Shown here piece after piece: positions 1 to 9,778 of a DNA stretch of 33,445 nt. Numbering within the stretch: the first letter of the stretch is position 1; every line of letters starts with the position of its first letter. Below the pieces are notes generated by a model. The model was not told the DNA's origin. It searched no databases and saw only the letters and a list, made by a program, of their open reading frames with translations. The stretch is taken from the NCBI GenBank assembly GCA_016926835.1, contig JAFGNX010000190.1, positions 1 through 33,445 of the forward strand, given 5' to 3'. The translations under genes and the position numbers were made by a program. The DNA comes from Candidatus Aminicenantota bacterium (GTDB lineage: Bacteria; Acidobacteriota; Aminicenantia; UBA2199).

Positions 1-82
1 CCGAAGGGGGGACTCGAACCCCCACAGGATTGCTCCCACAAGTACCTGAAACTTGCGTGTCTACCAATTCCACCACTTCGGC
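1..82 (-). tRNA. tRNA-Leu, anticodon CAG, 3' terminal base(s) outside window
   Basis: Reverse complement GCCGAAGTGGTGGAATTGGTAGACACGCAAGTTTCAGGTACTTGTGGGAGCAATCCTGTGGGGGTTCGAGTCCCCCCTTCGG. Acceptor GCCGAAG pairs with CTTCGG; anticodon stem CAAGT/ACTTG with loop TTCAGGT; long variable arm (class II); GGTTCGAGTCC T-arm. Confidence 0.95.
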
Positions 83-91
83 ATCCAATTC

Positions 92-120
92 TATATAGGC
101 GATCAGAGGGGATTTGTCAA
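92..120 (-). promoter_or_regulatory. sigma70-type promoter for tRNA-Leu
   Basis: Minus strand TTGACA (115-120), 17-nt spacer, TATATA (92-97), about 10 nt upstream of the tRNA 5' end. Confidence 0.7.
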
Positions 121-125
121 GTGGC

Positions 126-2177
126 TTAACCCGGACCCTGTTCATTCGTTTCTTTCTCCTGCAACTGTTCAGCCACATCCGCTTCCAGGCCGAGGCGCAA
201 TTGATTTTCCGCATCGATAAAACCCTGATTGATCCTTATAACCGCCTCTTCCAGGCGCCGGCGCAACCCGGTTGACAACGGCGCATCCCGCATCTCCCGC
301 AATATCTGGACCGTCATGCGAAAATAGCGGATGATCTCTCCCTCGTCGTGCTCCGATTGCCGGATCAACTTTTCAAAAGAGGGCTCCCGCATCCAGTTCA
401 ACAGGGGATTGGTTAAATCGAACGCGAAACGTTTACTCGGCTCAGGGATGCCCAGGCGGCGTTCCGCCAGGTGAACCGGGGCCAGAAGTCCGGAGATTTC
501 ACTGCGCAAACGGCGATACTCTCTGGGCACGGGGGCCCGCCGGGTACCGGGGCGGGGTTCAAATACTATGGCCAGGCATACGACGGCCAATTGCTCTACA
601 GAGAGGCGCTCCAGAGTGCCGGCGGCGTACAATTGCGACAAACTCATTTCATAACCGTACATGCGCCGCGCGAAGTGCCCCCTTGGAGTGAGCCGCCCGT
701 CTTGAATGCATCCCAACTCGCGCATCACTGTCAACCTTGCCGCCATCAGTTTAATCTGGCGGCCGGAAGAGCGTCCCTTGTGGGAAAAAAAATGAAAAGA
801 GCTCCGGTAGATGTCGATATAGGCTTCACCGTAGGCCTGGAACAGGTTCAGAATGGTGGCGTAGGAGGTGTTGAGCCGGCTGTTTACCGGCTCGGGCCCA
901 TGGGAAAAAAGCATGTCCAGGTCCTGTGGCTGGATCTCATCCGGGGATAGCCGACAGTAGACATACCCCTCCCGGTCAATACCCCGCCGCCCGGAGCGAC
1001 CGGCCATCTGCGAGAAATCCCGGTTTTTCAGGGTACGGAAAAATCGCCCGTAACGCTTGCGCACTTCATCGATTACAACCGTGCGCGCCGGCATATTGAT
1101 CCCGAGGGCAAATGTCTCAGTGGTAAAGATCATGCGGATGCTGCGATCGGAAAACAGCCGCTCCACCACTTCCTTCAACATGGGATGCAGACCCGCATGG
1201 TGATAAGCCACACCCCGGGCCACCAATTGGCGCATATCAGCCGCGCGCTCCGTACTCGTGATGCCGAATCGTTCACACAACACGTCATACCGGTCCAAAA
1301 TATCATTGTCCGAAGTGGTTCCACGGGGGATCACCCGGCGGGCCAGATCCGCCAGCCATTCACAGCGCTTGCGACTGAACGAAAAGTAGATCATTGGAAT
1401 GCGTTCAGTTTCGATCAGGTGAAGCAAAAGCGGTTCGGGTCGGCCGGACCCGGCGAAGCGGGATACGGCTCCGGAATGGCCGCGGCGGCGGTTCATGCGC
1501 TGAGTCCAGCGACGCACGCGTTCCAGATTGTCCGTAATCTCGCCCCGAACCTGGAAAAAAAGGCGTTGGGGAACAGGCCGGTGATCTTCGCGGATAACCT
1601 GAACCGGTGAAGCGAAAATGTCTCGCATCCACGCGGCCAGCTCATCGATGTTGGGAATGGTTGCTGACAGACCCAGCAACTGCATGTGTGAAGGTTTCAA
1701 AATCAGGGATTCCTCCCAGACGGTGCCGCGTTCCGGATCATCCAGATAATGGATTTCATCGTATATAATCCACGAGTAGGCATGAAAACCGTCCCGCTCT
1801 TCCAGCAGCCGATTGCGGTAGATCTCGGTAGTCATGATGATCAAGGGTGCATCCGGATGAATACTCACATCCCCGGTGACTATGCCCACGCGGTTGGGGA
1901 AAAGCACCTGGAACTCCCTGAACTTCTGGTTGGAAAGCGCCTTGATGGGCGCGGTATAGATCACGTTGCGCCCCCGATTTAGACATCGGGCCATGACGTA
2001 TTCCGCAATCAGGGTTTTTCCCGCTCCGGTAGGGGCGCTGACCAGGACCGAATGACCTGCCTCCACAGCGTCAATGGCCCGCTGTTGAAAGGCATCCAGC
2101 AAAAAATCGTACCGGGAAAGCAAAACGGATTGCTCCACTATACCCTGCCCCCCGCCTCTCCCGCCAATTGCCCGCAT
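126..2177 (-). CDS. Ski2-like superfamily II DEAD/DExH helicase
   Basis: APTGAGKT Walker A, DEIH box, GLSATIPN motif III, QMAGRSGRRGID motif VI. Alternative GTG start at 2138 overlaps the rlmN stop (TAGTG) and follows a purine-rich stretch; it may be the true start. Confidence 0.9.
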   Translation of the reverse strand: MRAIGGRGGGQGIVEQSVLLSRYDFLLDAFQQRAIDAVEAGHSVLVSAPTGAGKTLIAEYVMARCLNRGRNVIYTAPIKALSNQKFREFQVLFPNRVGIVTGDVSIHPDAPLIIMTTEIYRNRLLEERDGFHAYSWIIYDEIHYLDDPERGTVWEESLILKPSHMQLLGLSATIPNIDELAAWMRDIFASPVQVIREDHRPVPQRLFFQVRGEITDNLERVRRWTQRMNRRRGHSGAVSRFAGSGRPEPLLLHLIETERIPMIYFSFSRKRCEWLADLARRVIPRGTTSDNDILDRYDVLCERFGITSTERAADMRQLVARGVAYHHAGLHPMLKEVVERLFSDRSIRMIFTTETFALGINMPARTVVIDEVRKRYGRFFRTLKNRDFSQMAGRSGRRGIDREGYVYCRLSPDEIQPQDLDMLFSHGPEPVNSRLNTSYATILNLFQAYGEAYIDIYRSSFHFFSHKGRSSGRQIKLMAARLTVMRELGCIQDGRLTPRGHFARRMYGYEMSLSQLYAAGTLERLSVEQLAVVCLAIVFEPRPGTRRAPVPREYRRLRSEISGLLAPVHLAERRLGIPEPSKRFAFDLTNPLLNWMREPSFEKLIRQSEHDEGEIIRYFRMTVQILREMRDAPLSTGLRRRLEEAVIRINQGFIDAENQLRLGLEADVAEQLQEKETNEQGPG

Positions 2178-3196
2178 GCGGATTGAATATCCCTCCCCCG
2201 CGAACGCCGAACGGTCACGGACAGTCCCGCACTAACCAGGATTCGCAAAAAAGTGTCCTCTTCAGCCGGCGAAGGCGCTGCGAACGGGCATCCAGGTACC
2301 GGATTAACCGGAATCAGGTTGATTTTTCCGGGTATTGGGGCCAGGCGCGCGGCCAGACGACGGGCATGTGCGCGTGAAGTGTTGATCCCGCGGATCAGAA
2401 CGTATTCAAAGGTTACAGGAAAATGGCGTGGTTGGGAAAAATAGGCCAGCAACTGATCAATGGAATGCAGCAATGCCGCCTTCGGCATCAGCCGCCGCCT
2501 TGTGGCTTCATCGGCAGCGTGCAGCGAAAGGCTGATCCTGACCCTGGGGAAACGTTGTTCCAACTCGGCCAGGGGCTCCAGCAATCCCACTGTGGATATG
2601 GTGATATGGCGGTCGGGAATACGCATGCCCGGGTCCCCGGTCATTACAGCCAGGGCACCCATGACGGCCCGGGGATTCAGCAGCGGCTCGCCCATCCCCA
2701 TGAACACGATATTGAGCCGTTCGCCGGCCTCGGACTGGAATCGCGCCAGCACCAGCACCTGGGCGAGGATCTCTCCCATGCTCAAGTTGCGTTCAAAGCC
2801 CATGGCTCCGGTGGCGCAGAAAGAACAGCCCATGACGCACCCCACCTGGGTGGAAATGCATATCGTGGAACGCCCTTCGCCGGGAATCCATACCGCCTCC
2901 ACGCCTTTGCCGTCCAGCAGCCTCAGCAGGATTTTGCGGGTGCCGGCACTGTCCCGGGATTCTTTCTCCACCCGCGGCAGGGTTGAACAGAACGTCTCCG
3001 CCAGAACCTTTCGATGCGCGCGGGCTATATTGGTCCAGTTGCTGATCTCCGGCTCGCGCTGTTTGTAAAGCCACTGGAATACCTGGGTTGCGGCATAGTC
3101 GGGTAGTCCCATGGCAACCAGATGTCTGCCAAGGGTAACCCGATCCAGATCGTACAGCCAGCCGCCGGGAAACGCCGGCTTATCGCCGGCATTCAT
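2138..3196 (-). CDS. rlmN: 23S rRNA (adenine2503-C2)-methyltransferase, radical SAM
   Basis: CVMGCSFCATGAMGF radical SAM motif, FMGMGEPLLN, HAADEATRRRLMP; typical length. Confidence 0.95.
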   Translation of the reverse strand: MNAGDKPAFPGGWLYDLDRVTLGRHLVAMGLPDYAATQVFQWLYKQREPEISNWTNIARAHRKVLAETFCSTLPRVEKESRDSAGTRKILLRLLDGKGVEAVWIPGEGRSTICISTQVGCVMGCSFCATGAMGFERNLSMGEILAQVLVLARFQSEAGERLNIVFMGMGEPLLNPRAVMGALAVMTGDPGMRIPDRHITISTVGLLEPLAELEQRFPRVRISLSLHAADEATRRRLMPKAALLHSIDQLLAYFSQPRHFPVTFEYVLIRGINTSRAHARRLAARLAPIPGKINLIPVNPVPGCPFAAPSPAEEDTFLRILVSAGLSVTVRRSRGRDIQSACGQLAGEAGGRV

Positions 3197-4452
3197 TTCT
3201 TTTCGTTTGAATCCGTCACGTCCGCAACCAGTCGGAATCCACTGATCCCTCTGTGCTTCAGGGCAACGATCAGGTCGTCTTTGTCAATCTGGAAGACACT
3301 GCGGGCCAGCAACTCTTCCGCCTCCTTTGCTGAACCGTTCCCCTGGATTTGCACCACCCGTTGCACCATTTTTTTTACGCTTTCCCGCATCCTGCGGGAA
3401 TCGGGGATTAATCGACCGCTTTTCAGATCCATACGGATGCCTCCATCTGCGATCATTTGGCTCAAAAGGGGCTGTAACGCTTTTTTTTGTTCAGTGCTGC
3501 CATGAAGTGTGCGATCCAGCAGGTACATCACGTAGGTGGCCGTAATTTTTTCAGCGGACAAACCAAACCCGGTCTGGGTTCTGGCCAGGCGCAGCCCGGC
3601 CAGGAATGCCAATCCGTCCGCTTTGATGGTTTCAAGCCGGCGAGCGTTCCCGCCCATTTCGCTCGCCACCGAGACCATTTCTTCGCCTGTATCTTTCCGA
3701 ACCGCCAATGGACCCAGTCCATGGGCCACCCGGTGCATGGCCACCAACCATTCCAAAGCTTTTTCATCCACATGCCGGCTCCAGGGAGCGGACAAAACAT
3801 CCGGAGCCGTTTTCTCCAGGTGATCCCTTCCATAGGCAACCACCAGGTTGCGGAAAACCGCCACCATGCCGGAACCATCCGGGCTGGTGATCCAGGCGCT
3901 CAAGGATTCCGCGTGGGACGCAGCCACCAGGTCCACCATTCGAACTGCAGGCAACGCGGTCATGTCAGCGGATACGCCGGGCATTTTTTCAGGAAGGTCG
4001 GGCCGCAGGCGCGCCGGTTCCTCCAGGTAAGGGGTCAACCAGACTTGCTCGCGCGGCAGGGGAATGCCCAGGAATGCTCTGGGCGGGGAGTGTTCATTTC
4101 CAGGCATAAGGGCAAAAAACGGAACCGAACCCGCGCCGCTGGATTTAGGTTTTGTCATGGATTCGCCTGAAGCCGGCACCAGCAGATCCGCAGCTGTTTT
4201 CAGGTCCGCGATCAGGGGGGAGGCCGGCATTTCCTCGGCGGCCCGCCGCAAAGCCGCCGCCGATTCAGCGGTCTGATTCAGAGCCAGGTGACGACAGGCG
4301 GCTTCGACATTGGTAAGTGCCTGGCTGCTGAAAATGGAACCGGGAACAGAGACCTTCACGATCAGCAGGGAATCATCCGCCGCGGTCAGCGGGACAGCCA
4401 GACGCACAAACCAAACAGCCACAAAGAAAATGATTTGTCTTACTCGTCGCAT
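3193..4452 (-). CDS. conserved-looking hypothetical exported protein
   Basis: Long ORF (419 aa) with N-terminal hydrophobic signal; start/stop overlaps with both flanking genes (ATGA with rlmN at 3193-3196; 13 nt with the upstream permease). No family recognised. Confidence 0.75.
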   Translation of the reverse strand: MRRVRQIIFFVAVWFVRLAVPLTAADDSLLIVKVSVPGSIFSSQALTNVEAACRHLALNQTAESAAALRRAAEEMPASPLIADLKTAADLLVPASGESMTKPKSSGAGSVPFFALMPGNEHSPPRAFLGIPLPREQVWLTPYLEEPARLRPDLPEKMPGVSADMTALPAVRMVDLVAASHAESLSAWITSPDGSGMVAVFRNLVVAYGRDHLEKTAPDVLSAPWSRHVDEKALEWLVAMHRVAHGLGPLAVRKDTGEEMVSVASEMGGNARRLETIKADGLAFLAGLRLARTQTGFGLSAEKITATYVMYLLDRTLHGSTEQKKALQPLLSQMIADGGIRMDLKSGRLIPDSRRMRESVKKMVQRVVQIQGNGSAKEAEELLARSVFQIDKDDLIVALKHRGISGFRLVADVTDSNEKK

Positions 4453-5537
4453 TGTCGATAGTATGCAGAAGATCGATAATAGGCCACAAGGTCGGAAATA
4501 AACACTTTGAACCCGGCTGCCGCGGGAATCGACACCAGCAGGCCCCAGAAGCCGAATAACTGGCCGAAAACAATAATGGACATCAACACGAACACAAAAT
4601 GCAATCCAACCTCGTGTCCCACGATCTTGGGGTAGAAATACCAGTTTTCAAGCCCTTTGACCACGGCAAACACCAGGATGACGAGAAACAGTTTTTCCAC
4701 ATCCTGGAAGTGGGCGAATCCGATTACGATCGAGATGATCAGCCCAAGGATCGTGCCCACATAGGGAATGATGTCTCCAATCCCCGCAAAAGTGCCAATG
4801 AGTATGGCGAAAGGCAACCCGACCAGGCTGAGGCCGGTGGAGTACAACACCACCAGAATCAATACCACGATGGCCTGGCCGCGGATAAAAGAGGAGAGGA
4901 TGCGGTTCATTTGTCCCAGTTTCTCCGTCACCCGTTGACGAGAACGAATCGGCACGAGGTTCATGACGCCGCAACGGATCTGGTTGTAGTCTTTGATGAT
5001 GTAGTAGGAAAAAAGGGGGATAAACACCAGATAAACCAGCATAGTCAGAAAATTGTACAAGCTGGAAAAAATGCCGGCGAGGATTTTTGTCAGATCGGTG
5101 AGCATCAGGCTGATCGTGCGTTCTACGCGTTCCATGATGTCGATGGTTCCCAGATATTCGGGAAAGTTCTTGGTCAGGTAGTTGCTGACCACCTGGGCCT
5201 TCTGGGAAAACACCTGCAGAAGCTGGGGCAGGCGGGTTGCGGCTCTTTCCGCCTGGTTGATCACGTAAGGCAGCAGGTTGATGATGAGAAAAATCAGGGT
5301 GACAACCAGCAACACCATCAGGATGGAAGCGATCACCGGGCGGTTGAGGGGAGTACGTGACTCCAGAAAACGGACCAGGGGATCAAACAGATAAGCGATC
5401 ACCAGCGAAAAGAAAAGCGGAACCGCCAACAGTGTCAAGTGTTTCAATGAGAAGACCACGGCCAGGATGACCAATGTGTACGCTACCAGGGCCACCAGGG
5501 GCGGCGGCACTTTGTGTTTGCGCAAAATGCTGTTCAC
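4440..5537 (-). CDS. AI-2E family transporter / permease (PerM-like)
   Basis: Multiple TM helices, FIRGQAIVVLILVVLYSTGLSLVGLPFAILIGTFAGIGDIIPYVGTILG motif characteristic of the family. Confidence 0.9.
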   Translation of the reverse strand: MNSILRKHKVPPPLVALVAYTLVILAVVFSLKHLTLLAVPLFFSLVIAYLFDPLVRFLESRTPLNRPVIASILMVLLVVTLIFLIINLLPYVINQAERAATRLPQLLQVFSQKAQVVSNYLTKNFPEYLGTIDIMERVERTISLMLTDLTKILAGIFSSLYNFLTMLVYLVFIPLFSYYIIKDYNQIRCGVMNLVPIRSRQRVTEKLGQMNRILSSFIRGQAIVVLILVVLYSTGLSLVGLPFAILIGTFAGIGDIIPYVGTILGLIISIVIGFAHFQDVEKLFLVILVFAVVKGLENWYFYPKIVGHEVGLHFVFVLMSIIVFGQLFGFWGLLVSIPAAAGFKVFISDLVAYYRSSAYYRQCDE

Positions 5538-5633
5538 GTTTCCCCCTCAGGGTTCCATGCACTCCGAATTCGGCACGCCTAAGTGTACTTTCTTTCCCCC
5601 TTTGAATCAAGTCGTTGCGACCGGGAGCCGGCT

Positions 5634-5662
5634 TTGACTTTTCATTATGGCTCACCTATAAT
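5634..5662 (+). promoter_or_regulatory. sigma70-type promoter for the orphan gene starting at 5679
   Basis: TTGACT (5634-5639), 17-nt spacer, TATAAT (5657-5662); predicted start site about 5669, SD-like GGGAGGA at 5668-5674. Confidence 0.65.
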
Positions 5663-5678
5663 TTTTTGGGAGGATAAG

Positions 5679-6563
5679 GTGCAGATCCTGCAAGCTTTCA
5701 AGCAATACAATCAGCAAGAACTGACTGCTTTTCCCCTGCCGGTGTTCTCAAACCTGTATAAGCGTGTGTTGGCGAATTGCTATTATGAGTTCAGCCTCGG
5801 AGGCGAAAATCATCTTTTTTCTCCCCTTTATTCACGGTTGCGGGGAGAAATCGTGCCGGAATTGGATGAATTTGTTTCTAAAAACGAAGATTTCTTTAAT
5901 TCCCTGCGCAAATTTATTCTCAGTTCACTGTTTGTATATTCTGCCCTTATCGAAGAAAACGCCTACATCCTGAACAATCCCCAGAGCATCATGATCTGTC
6001 GCATGATGCATCAAAAGGAACAACGTTTCGAGGTTAAATTCTACAGCCACTACCAGGATGAACTCTTAAACACCTATAACGATAAGATCTATCTGGGCCG
6101 CGACTTTCTCAACTTAAAGAAATTCGATCGCCGCTTCCTGGGATTGAAGAAGTACTTTCTCTCCCTGGTCGAGCAGAATCAGAAAATGCAGGAACGGGCC
6201 AAGCACAAACTCCGTTATTTCCAGGAATACAAGAAACCCTACCTGGATGAAATCAATTACCTGACCGGGGACACGGTAAACGATGCCATGGAACGCATGC
6301 AACTGATTCCCGAAACCAGCCTCAAGGCGATCTCCAAGGTCAAAGCGGTAGACACACTTGACCATATCCTCTACATCCAGAACCTTTTGCTTGAGTTGAG
6401 GGATTTTACGCGTGAATTTGATACCCGTTTGCGCTCGCGCGATGAAGCCAGTTTCGTCAAATACCTCACCAAATTCACAAAGGATCTCAACGACGGCATC
6501 CAGTACCTGCGCAAACTCTCCACCCTGTTGCACCTGAAAATATCCAATTACGCCATTGACTGA
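5679..6563 (+). CDS. hypothetical protein, no recognised family
   Basis: In-frame GTG at 5679 with upstream SD and promoter; the ORF-track start at 5583 lies upstream of that promoter. About 294 aa, rich in aromatic and charged residues, predicted mostly helical. Confidence 0.7.
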   Translation: MQILQAFKQYNQQELTAFPLPVFSNLYKRVLANCYYEFSLGGENHLFSPLYSRLRGEIVPELDEFVSKNEDFFNSLRKFILSSLFVYSALIEENAYILNNPQSIMICRMMHQKEQRFEVKFYSHYQDELLNTYNDKIYLGRDFLNLKKFDRRFLGLKKYFLSLVEQNQKMQERAKHKLRYFQEYKKPYLDEINYLTGDTVNDAMERMQLIPETSLKAISKVKAVDTLDHILYIQNLLLELRDFTREFDTRLRSRDEASFVKYLTKFTKDLNDGIQYLRKLSTLLHLKISNYAID

Positions 6564-7914
6564 CCGCTCGCGCGCCGGATTGCGCCCACCCTATTTTTCC
6601 CTGGAAACAACCGGGAAGCACATCCTTGACGCCATGACAAAGGCGGTCGACCCCGGAGTACTGATCCACCGGGCCGTGAAACGGAGGGGCGACCAGTTAA
6701 CCATCAATGGCGCCGGAATTAATCTGCCGGATTATTCACGGGTGCACTGCCTGGGAGCCGGCAAAGCCTCGGCGGCCATGTACTTGGAATTGCTGCCCAT
6801 GGTCCAAGACCGCCTGGCCGGAGGAATCGTGGTGGCGCCTCCGGGCGCCCCGGATATGCCCGGTCCGGTTTCCCTGCTGACCGCTGACCACCCGGTTCCG
6901 GGGCGGCGCAGCCTGGCCGCCACGCGGCGCCTGTTGCTCTATGTAGAAGAGCGGATCGGTCCCGGGGACCTGGTGCTGTTCCTGCTCAGCGGCGGGGCCT
7001 CCGCCCTGCTGGCCGCGCCCCGCAGCCGCGTTCCCGCACACAAATGGCAACGGCTGAACCGGCACCTCGTTTCCTCCGGTGCCCCCATCAGCGACATCAA
7101 TTGCGTACGCTCCGCCCTTTCGCGCATCAAGGCCGGCGGACTGGCCCGCGCCATTTACCCGGCTGCTTTATGGACCCTGGCGATCTCTGATGTAATCGGC
7201 TCGCATCCGGAAACAATCGGGTCGGGACCCACGGCGCCGGTATCCAAAAACTTCAATCCCGCGGCCCGCAAGATCCTGCAGCGCCATGGACTGTCATCAT
7301 TTCTCTATCTGTTGGACCCGGCAACGCCAACACTCCGGCCGGGGCCCCTCCCATCCGGAAGGTTCGCGGTTATCGGCGACAACCGGATTGCGTTGGAAGC
7401 GGGATGCCGGGCCGCCGCTGAAGCCGGGTTTTCTGCCGGCATTCTCACCAGCCGGCTCCAGGGTTCGGCGGATTCGGCGGCCCGGCGTCTGGCACGGGTA
7501 ATGCGCAGATTCCTGGATCCCTGCACGCCCCGGGCATGGGTTTTTGGCGGAGAGACCACGGTGAAGGTCAAGGGCCGGGGAAAAGGCGGGCGCAACCAGG
7601 AACTGGTTCTGCGCCTGCTAACTCGTGTCGATAACTGGCCCGGTTCGTGGTACGCGGCCTGCATGGGATCAGACGGCATCGACGGCAATTCCCCGGCGGC
7701 GGGGGCCTGGATCAGTTACCACGCGGCCGCCCGACTCAAGCGCAGGCAAAAAGAGATGGAGACCGCGTTGCGGGAAAACGACTCCTACCGTTTTTTCCGT
7801 AGATTCGGCGGTTTGATCGAGACCGGCCCCACCGGCACCAACGTCATGGACCTGGGCGTGATCCTGCTCGCGCCCGGCGGTCCGGCATCACCAAATCCCG
7901 GCCTGGTGAGATAA
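6556..7914 (+). CDS. glycerate 2-kinase (GckA/TtuD, MOFRL family)
   Basis: GAGKASAAM, LLSGGASALL, SDVIGSHPETIGSGPT, GGRNQELVL, GSDGIDG motifs. Likely TTG start at 6556. Confidence 0.92.
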   Translation: MTDRSRAGLRPPYFSLETTGKHILDAMTKAVDPGVLIHRAVKRRGDQLTINGAGINLPDYSRVHCLGAGKASAAMYLELLPMVQDRLAGGIVVAPPGAPDMPGPVSLLTADHPVPGRRSLAATRRLLLYVEERIGPGDLVLFLLSGGASALLAAPRSRVPAHKWQRLNRHLVSSGAPISDINCVRSALSRIKAGGLARAIYPAALWTLAISDVIGSHPETIGSGPTAPVSKNFNPAARKILQRHGLSSFLYLLDPATPTLRPGPLPSGRFAVIGDNRIALEAGCRAAAEAGFSAGILTSRLQGSADSAARRLARVMRRFLDPCTPRAWVFGGETTVKVKGRGKGGRNQELVLRLLTRVDNWPGSWYAACMGSDGIDGNSPAAGAWISYHAAARLKRRQKEMETALRENDSYRFFRRFGGLIETGPTGTNVMDLGVILLAPGGPASPNPGLVR

Positions 7915-7983
7915 ACAACCCGTATCCTTTACTCTATGTATAGACAGAGACTCACTGAACCGGAATAGCGAAAAGGAGAAAAA

Positions 7984-8736
7984 ATGCCATCCAGATGCGT
8001 TAACTTGATTTTGGCGCTGCTTGTTGCAGCGGCGGGGGCCGGTGGAACGGTCGCGCAGGATTTGCGGCTCAAATCCCCGCTGCCGGTCAAACCCGTTGTG
8101 ATCGCCGGCGAAGTCAGTGTAATCGCGGGCAACAGCGGATCACCCGTCATTTCTCCCTGGTTCAAGGTCACGCGGGGAACGGAACCTGTCTCCAACCTGG
8201 TGATTGCCCTGAACGGTCATGAATTAAGAGAAACCATGCCGGGACAGTACGCCGGCATCCGCATCACCTCCATCATACCCCGTCCGGGAATGAAGCTGAC
8301 ATTTACCATCGATTTTCCCGAAAAACCCACGCCCGCGATCGGATTCGCAAGTACGGCAAGAGTAATGGGCACCGCCACCATTGGGTCCATGGCCGCCATT
8401 ATCCAGCCATCAAACAAGAGCAGTTTAAGTAAAAAAAGCCTGGGGAAAATCCTGACCATCTCCTGGACGGGGGGCACACCTCCCTTTCAGGCTTCTCTTT
8501 TAAAAACCACCGGCGGTTCGCCTTTGGAGCTCTTCTCCAGAAACAGCATCCTGGTGCGGACCTGCTCAGCGCCGACATCGCTGCTGGCAATCGACAACAC
8601 GTATTCAGCCGGAGTCCATCACAAACTGGACACTTTCACTATCCGCACCGGCAAAAATCTTTCCGGAATGGCGATCAGTTCCGCCTCAAAAGTCGTGTTG
8701 CGCTTTTCAACGTTTTCAGCTTTTTCCGTACATTAG
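7984..8736 (+). CDS. hypothetical secreted protein
   Basis: N-terminal signal peptide (NLILALLVAAAGAGGTVAQD); AAGGAG-type SD upstream of ATG; no family recognised. Confidence 0.7.
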   Translation: MPSRCVNLILALLVAAAGAGGTVAQDLRLKSPLPVKPVVIAGEVSVIAGNSGSPVISPWFKVTRGTEPVSNLVIALNGHELRETMPGQYAGIRITSIIPRPGMKLTFTIDFPEKPTPAIGFASTARVMGTATIGSMAAIIQPSNKSSLSKKSLGKILTISWTGGTPPFQASLLKTTGGSPLELFSRNSILVRTCSAPTSLLAIDNTYSAGVHHKLDTFTIRTGKNLSGMAISSASKVVLRFSTFSAFSVH

Positions 8737-9563
8737 TCCACGTACCCGTCCTGATTGCCGGCGTGCGCCTGATCGATTCGGCGCATCTTTTCGCGGGATT
8801 CCCGTGACGCTTCGATGACCGGATCACCCTGGTAGTACAAACGGCCGTGACTTGTCAGGCGGGCGTTGAGGGTTTGTTCCGCCCAGACCCGGACCGTTCC
8901 ATGGCTGCTGTTGCGCACCCGGCAATGGTCGGAGCGCAATTGTCCGGCCAGGTAGTCTCCATGACTGGTCAAAGAGACATCCTGTTCCGTCACTTTGCCG
9001 GAACGCAGGCGCACCCGGCCATGACTGGTCAACCGTACCTCAATGCTATCGGAAAATAATTCCTCGATGGTTACATCGCCGTGGCTGGTGAGGGATAACG
9101 TGAAGTCGTTGCTTTCCACCCGGCCGACGTGGATATCGCCGTGACTGGAAAGGCGGACCACCGCGCCGGGCCCGCTGAGTTCCGGCAGCCGCGCATCCCC
9201 GTGGCTGGTAAGTTCCAGATGGTTCAACTGTCCTTTGCGGACCGTCAGAAAGTAACGGATGCCCCGGCGTGAAGACCATCCGCCGTGCAGATCGGGGTCG
9301 TTCCGGATCAACAACGTGTCACCGGAAACACGCGTGACAATATGGGGCAAAATATTGTCGTCTCCTTCCACGATCAATTTGACCCGGTCTCCAAGCGTAA
9401 CAACCAGATCCCCATGGTTGGCCAGACGCACCGCATTGAAATCGGGAGAGATTTGTCGTACATCCGTGATGATGCGACCCGAACCCCGCAATGATTCGAA
9501 ACATCCCTGCATACTGAAAGCCACCACCAACAGCGGAATCAATATCCGGAAGCGATTTTTCAT
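8733..9563 (-). CDS. DUF2807-like (head GIN domain) repeat protein, probable lipoprotein
   Basis: Signal/lipobox-like LLVVAFSMQGC; repeated x-S-H-G-D/R strands typical of DUF2807-type beta-helix. Start chosen at MKNRFR with AGGAGG SD; ORF track extends to 9599. Confidence 0.75.
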   Translation of the reverse strand: MKNRFRILIPLLVVAFSMQGCFESLRGSGRIITDVRQISPDFNAVRLANHGDLVVTLGDRVKLIVEGDDNILPHIVTRVSGDTLLIRNDPDLHGGWSSRRGIRYFLTVRKGQLNHLELTSHGDARLPELSGPGAVVRLSSHGDIHVGRVESNDFTLSLTSHGDVTIEELFSDSIEVRLTSHGRVRLRSGKVTEQDVSLTSHGDYLAGQLRSDHCRVRNSSHGTVRVWAEQTLNARLTSHGRLYYQGDPVIEASRESREKMRRIDQAHAGNQDGYVD

Positions 9564-9778
9564 GGCTCCTCCTGACAAACAGCCGCCTGAAAAAAACAAC
9601 GATACGGAATCCGGAAAGGTTCCCGCACCAACTCGGATTTCCCGCTGCCAATGGGGAACGGCTTGATTTGTCTTTTTACCCTGGCTTACAATTCACATTG
9701 CGAATCCCGGCAGAGCGACGACCCACCCGGGACGCCGCTTGCGAAAATGGGATCCTTCCGGGGTGGAAAGGTGCTTGA

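Noticed and set aside
4599-5360. Plus-strand 253-aa ORF rich in His/Gln/Asp
   Set aside because: Antisense to the AI-2E family permease; composition is that expected of the complement of hydrophobic TM codons.
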